A DNA stretch of 64,000 nucleotides from Treponema sp. (GTDB lineage Bacteria; Spirochaetota; Spirochaetia; Treponematales; Treponemataceae). The stretch is taken from NCBI GenBank assembly GCA_017549025.1, contig JAFYWB010000015.1, positions 100,866 to 164,865 on the forward strand, read 5' to 3'. Made by a program: the position numbers and the translations under genes. The notes under the pieces are model-generated. The model was not told the DNA's origin and did no database searches. It saw only the letters and a program-made list of their open reading frames with translations. Positions 61,543 to 64,000 of this stretch are shown piece after piece; the first letter of the stretch is position 1, and every line of letters begins with the position of its first letter.

Positions 61543-61606
61543 TCAATCAACTCCTGCAAATTTCGATTCATCCTGGGTTATTTTCCCAGAAAGTCACTCT
61601 CATTCC

Positions 61607-61623
61607 GCTAGATTACATCTAGC
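61607..61623. other. Small hairpin between hydC and the ferredoxin gene
   Basis: GCTAGAT-TAC-ATCTAGC, a perfect 7-bp stem with no T-run. It may be a processing or stability element. Confidence 0.4.
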
Positions 61624-61633
61624 AAGACTCAAG

Positions 61634-62116
61634 TTAAGCGTTCTTATACTTATCGATGATACCTGCCATCTGAGACTTGCCTAACTTTCCGTATACATCA
61701 CCATTTACAGTGAGAACTGGAGCAAGACCACAACATCCAATACAACGTACAGGCTCTACAGAGAACAATCCGTCCGCTGTGGAAATATCTTCTGGTGTCA
61801 ATCCAAGGATAGAACGAGCTTCGTCTATCAAATCCTGACCACCCTTGAGATAGCAAGCAGTACCGAGACAAACGCTAATCTTGTTCTTTCCGGGCTTCTG
61901 TGTCTTGAAGAAATGATAGAATGTCATAACTCCATACACACGAGCCAGTGTTGAACCGGTGCGTTCTGATACAGCACAAGCAGCCTCTTTGGAAATATAA
62001 CCAAATTCCTCCTGTACTCTGTGGAGAATCATAATCAGATTTCCAGGCTTGTTTTTCCATTCCTCGATGAATGCATCAAGTTCCTTGGAAAACTGAATGG
62101 TTGCATTTTCAGCCAT
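61634..62116 (-). CDS. hydC: NuoE-like [2Fe-2S] subunit (HydC)
   Basis: Electron-transfer subunit of the hydrogenase, about 160 aa. The N-terminal helical part (LIMILHRVQEEFGYISKEAA, VYGVMTFYHFFKTQKPGK) and the cluster ligands in CLGTACYLKGGQDL and VRCIGCCGLAPVLTVNG are those of NuoE/HydC. The ORF begins 4 codons earlier, but GGGGGT lies in that stretch, so MAENATIQF at 62116 is the start. It is the first gene of the hyd operon. Confidence 0.95.
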   Translation of the reverse strand: MAENATIQFSKELDAFIEEWKNKPGNLIMILHRVQEEFGYISKEAACAVSERTGSTLARVYGVMTFYHFFKTQKPGKNKISVCLGTACYLKGGQDLIDEARSILGLTPEDISTADGLFSVEPVRCIGCCGLAPVLTVNGDVYGKLGKSQMAGIIDKYKNA

Positions 62117-62177
62117 AGTAACCCCCATCTTGTAATATAATTTGCCTTTTTCAGCTCATTATAGATAATCTTTTATC

Positions 62178-62206
62178 AGTATACTCAGATTATTATTTTT
62201 TTGCAA
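62178..62206 (-). promoter_or_regulatory. Promoter of the hydrogenase operon
   Basis: On the minus strand TTGCAA (62206-62201), a 17-bp spacer and TATACT (62183-62178), 61 bp before hydC. Confidence 0.65.
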
Positions 62207-62258
62207 CAGATAAAATTTTAGAGATATTGAATTAACTATAAATTTTGATAATATAGTC

Positions 62259-62290
62259 GGGCAAGGGACGCTTCACTTACCCCCTTGCCC
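62259..62290 (-). terminator. Hairpin after the lipoprotein gene
   Basis: GGGCAAGGG (62259-62267) and CCCTTGCCC (62282-62290) form a 9-bp stem; the T-run on the minus strand is poor. A second stem, TTATGGT/ACCATAA, flanks 62297-62326. Confidence 0.55.
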
Positions 62291-62327
62291 CACTTTGTTA
62301 TGGTCTCCAAAAATTGTAGAACCATAA

Positions 62328-63113
62328 TCAGTATACTACAGTAAATTCGATTTGATTAAGATTGGATAAAAGTTCTGGGAGGCCAAGGGTAAACTCCACG
62401 TAGCGACCTTGGGTGCGGGCCTTTCCTGCAGCATGGGAAACGGAAGCAGATTGAACAGCAGATGGAGCAGTAACGAGAATCTTGACCTTGGCAGCTTCCA
62501 ATTCCTTGGCTACACTGCCACCATAGATAATAGAAATTAAATCGGTGTATTCACTGGCAGACAGCTGCTCACCAGTAAGAATTGGGGCAGAAAGCAAATC
62601 CAAGTATTCCGCTGTTTCCAAGGGCATAATGTCCATAACCTGCTGCAGCACCTGGGGAGAAATGGTGAGCACCAGCTTACGCTCCCCTACTTCTGATGAA
62701 TGACGATAGCCAATGGCACCAGAAACCTGCTGAACCATATCCTGACACTGAGAACCATCCAAAAGCTTCATTACCGGAGCAGTTTGTGGAGAAAGAGCTT
62801 CTATGCGGGCAGAAACAATCAAAGAGCTAGTGCTGGGAGTTTCCACTCCCACAAAGGAAAGCCCCGCAGACTTCAGGGCCTGCAGGATTTGAGTCTTGTT
62901 GAATAAAGGTAAGTCTTGGCCTGCACCAGTAAAGGAACGAACAGTACCTTCAATAAGGGGAGAAACTGAGCTTTCCACAGAATAAGTAATAGCTCCGTCA
63001 TCTGCCACAGCCACCTTCAACACTGGAGAACAGGCGGTGAACAAACAAACACAAGCTCCAAGAGCCAAGCACAGAAAAATTCTTTGCACAGAATTATTTT
63101 TCATCAGGTTCAT
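62328..63113 (-). CDS. Hypothetical lipoprotein
   Basis: The 261-aa protein has a lipoprotein signal (IFLCLALGACVCLFTACSPV) and no recognised domain. The mature part contains hydrophobic helices and repeated Leu/Ser-rich stretches. ATG 63113 or 63104 could be the start; neither has a strong ribosome-binding site. It follows the NlpC/P60 gene by 4 bp in the same direction, so it may act with that cell-wall enzyme. I cannot assign a function. Confidence 0.65.
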   Translation of the reverse strand: MNLMKNNSVQRIFLCLALGACVCLFTACSPVLKVAVADDGAITYSVESSVSPLIEGTVRSFTGAGQDLPLFNKTQILQALKSAGLSFVGVETPSTSSLIVSARIEALSPQTAPVMKLLDGSQCQDMVQQVSGAIGYRHSSEVGERKLVLTISPQVLQQVMDIMPLETAEYLDLLSAPILTGEQLSASEYTDLISIIYGGSVAKELEAAKVKILVTAPSAVQSASVSHAAGKARTQGRYVEFTLGLPELLSNLNQIEFTVVY

Positions 63114-63117
63114 ACAC

Positions 63118-64000
63118 TTAAATAAAGTTTTCTAGGGGGAATGTTACACGAATTCCTGTGGAAAATACTAAACCAGCAGACAAAGAATCCACTATGGGCA
63201 GGGCACCGTTATCCATATTATTAAATACGGTATAACGAATATCCTGAACCAAGGACAACCGTACCTTACCAGCCTTGAGTGAGGGAGTTTGCAAGCAAAG
63301 CCCCATTACACCAGGGAAAATTGACCCCTTCACTCTTTCGGCGGTGCCAGCCTCAATCCCAGGTTCTACGGGAGCCCCTAAGGTAAACACAGGTCCAGCA
63401 TACACTCGCACGTACTCTGACACTGTCAAGGAGAAAATCAAGGGAATCTGGAACATTTTCATTTCTGGGTCATAGGAAAGAGAAAGTCCCAAACCAGGCT
63501 GTAATCCATTTTTCCCCTGATAGCGAGCATGAGCATCCAAAGTTACGCCACGGAATAAAAGGTGGAATTGCTCTGCAGAAAAGAAGGTCCAATCCCCAGT
63601 GAGGGTTCCATCTATGGTCACGTTTGGCCAAAATCCTTCTTTCCTTTCTGAAGTGTGAGAACTGCCAACACTACCAGATGAGGCTACAAGTCCGCCGTTC
63701 TGGTTGCTAGCTCCAGAAATAGTGCTTCCTGCAGAACCAGAACTACCTTCTGTAGCAAGTGCCACTCGTTCCTCTCCAATAGAAGGAAGGAATCGCCCAG
63801 CTCCAGCATAGGTTCTATCCCAGTAGGATTCTTTTAGTGAAGAAATAATAACACCAGTATTTGGCCCATCGCTGGCAGCATGAATAAACTGATTGTTGCC
63901 CATGTATAAACCAACGTGGGAAATCTTGTTTCCAACTGTTTTGAAGAACACCAAATCTCCTGGTTCTTTTTCCGAATCCTTGATAATACGGACTGTACTG
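63118..64000 (-). CDS. NlpC/P60-type cell-wall hydrolase with C-terminal barrel-like domain (N-terminus outside window)
   Basis: The frame is open to the window end, so start and the catalytic Cys lie beyond it. The visible part shows EPGDLVFFKTVGNKISHVGL, with the His of the NlpC/P60 triad, then FIHAAS and YWDRTYAGAGRFL. These are the usual blocks of peptidoglycan endopeptidases. After a Ser/Gly-rich linker, about 150 residues alternate like outer-membrane strands (VTLDAHARYQGKNGLQPGLG, LSLSYDPEMKMFQIPLIFSL). Such a fusion of hydrolase and barrel-like domain is unusual. The lipoprotein gene follows directly. Confidence 0.75.
   Translation of the reverse strand, partial: STVRIIKDSEKEPGDLVFFKTVGNKISHVGLYMGNNQFIHAASDGPNTGVIISSLKESYWDRTYAGAGRFLPSIGEERVALATEGSSGSAGSTISGASNQNGGLVASSGSVGSSHTSERKEGFWPNVTIDGTLTGDWTFFSAEQFHLLFRGVTLDAHARYQGKNGLQPGLGLSLSYDPEMKMFQIPLIFSLTVSEYVRVYAGPVFTLGAPVEPGIEAGTAERVKGSIFPGVMGLCLQTPSLKAGKVRLSLVQDIRYTVFNNMDNGALPIVDSLSAGLVFSTGIRVTFPLENFI

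Overview
The window reads as chromosome of a host-associated, anaerobic spirochaete, most likely a Treponema. The evidence is a long archaeal/eukaryotic-type PheS of the kind known from spirochaetes, an HydABC-type electron-bifurcating [FeFe] hydrogenase with an NfnAB-type transhydrogenase, LuxS, a sialidase lipoprotein, Cache chemoreceptor and GGDEF proteins, many treponeme-style lipoproteins, and a poly-G tract inside an outer-membrane protein gene. No rRNA, tRNA or CRISPR array was recognised.

Layout. (1) 1-5.4 kb: ordinary chromosome, with a rhomboid protease (5' cut by the window edge), two exported hypothetical proteins, pheS and a long-chain acyl-CoA ligase. (2) 5.4-22.75 kb: an AT-rich defence/mobile island. 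It holds a type I restriction-modification operon (hsdR-hsdM-fic-DUF1016-hsdS), a compact operon coding for a P-loop kinase-like protein, a PIN-GNAT-PUA-like fusion and an ASCH protein, an XRE/HigA-like regulator, an IS256-type transposase pseudogene followed by degenerate 45-bp repeats, and a convergent two-gene operon coding for an SNF2 helicase and an Hsp70/actin-fold ATPase with three C-terminal zinc-finger-like modules. (3) 22.9-25.1 kb: less AT-rich, with an XRE regulator plus ImmA-like metalloprotease pair, a structured non-coding stretch and an HU/DUF4469 DNA-binding protein. (4) 25.1-29.2 kb: a second AT-rich block with two overlapping DUF262 genes (GmrSD-like, the second with HNH) and a DUF2442 gene. 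It is bracketed by two diverged copies of the 3' end and terminator of the neighbouring nfnB gene. (5) 29.2-41 kb: chromosome again, with NfnAB, a soluble lytic transglycosylase lipoprotein divergent (with its LysM partner) from a TPR protein, rsmG, then an outer-membrane protein with a G10 tract and a sialidase. (6) 41-45 kb: a carbohydrate ABC transporter (binding protein and two permeases, no ATPase) with a PdxA-family dehydrogenase. (7) 45-57 kb: luxS; a chemoreceptor-galK-galT-GGDEF operon; a NifX-like protein, MntP and a CBM48 protein; metK, nth, mscS and slyX. (8) 57-64 kb: a repeat-rich intergenic region, the HydABC-type hydrogenase operon, a lipoprotein and an NlpC/P60 protein cut by the window end.

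How the genes fit together. The hydrogenase and NfnAB are the two usual electron-bifurcating/confurcating partners linking ferredoxin, NADH and NADPH in fermenters. MetK and LuxS are two steps of the activated methyl cycle. The galactose genes sit between a chemoreceptor and a diguanylate cyclase, which suggests sugar sensing tied to motility. The sialidase and adjacent sugar transporter fit growth on host glycans. The best candidates for undescribed biology are the kinase/PIN-GNAT/ASCH operon and the SNF2-Hsp70-zinc-finger pair. Both have clean consensus promoters, and I could not match either to a named defence system from memory. All functional calls rest on reading motifs by eye, without any database search.
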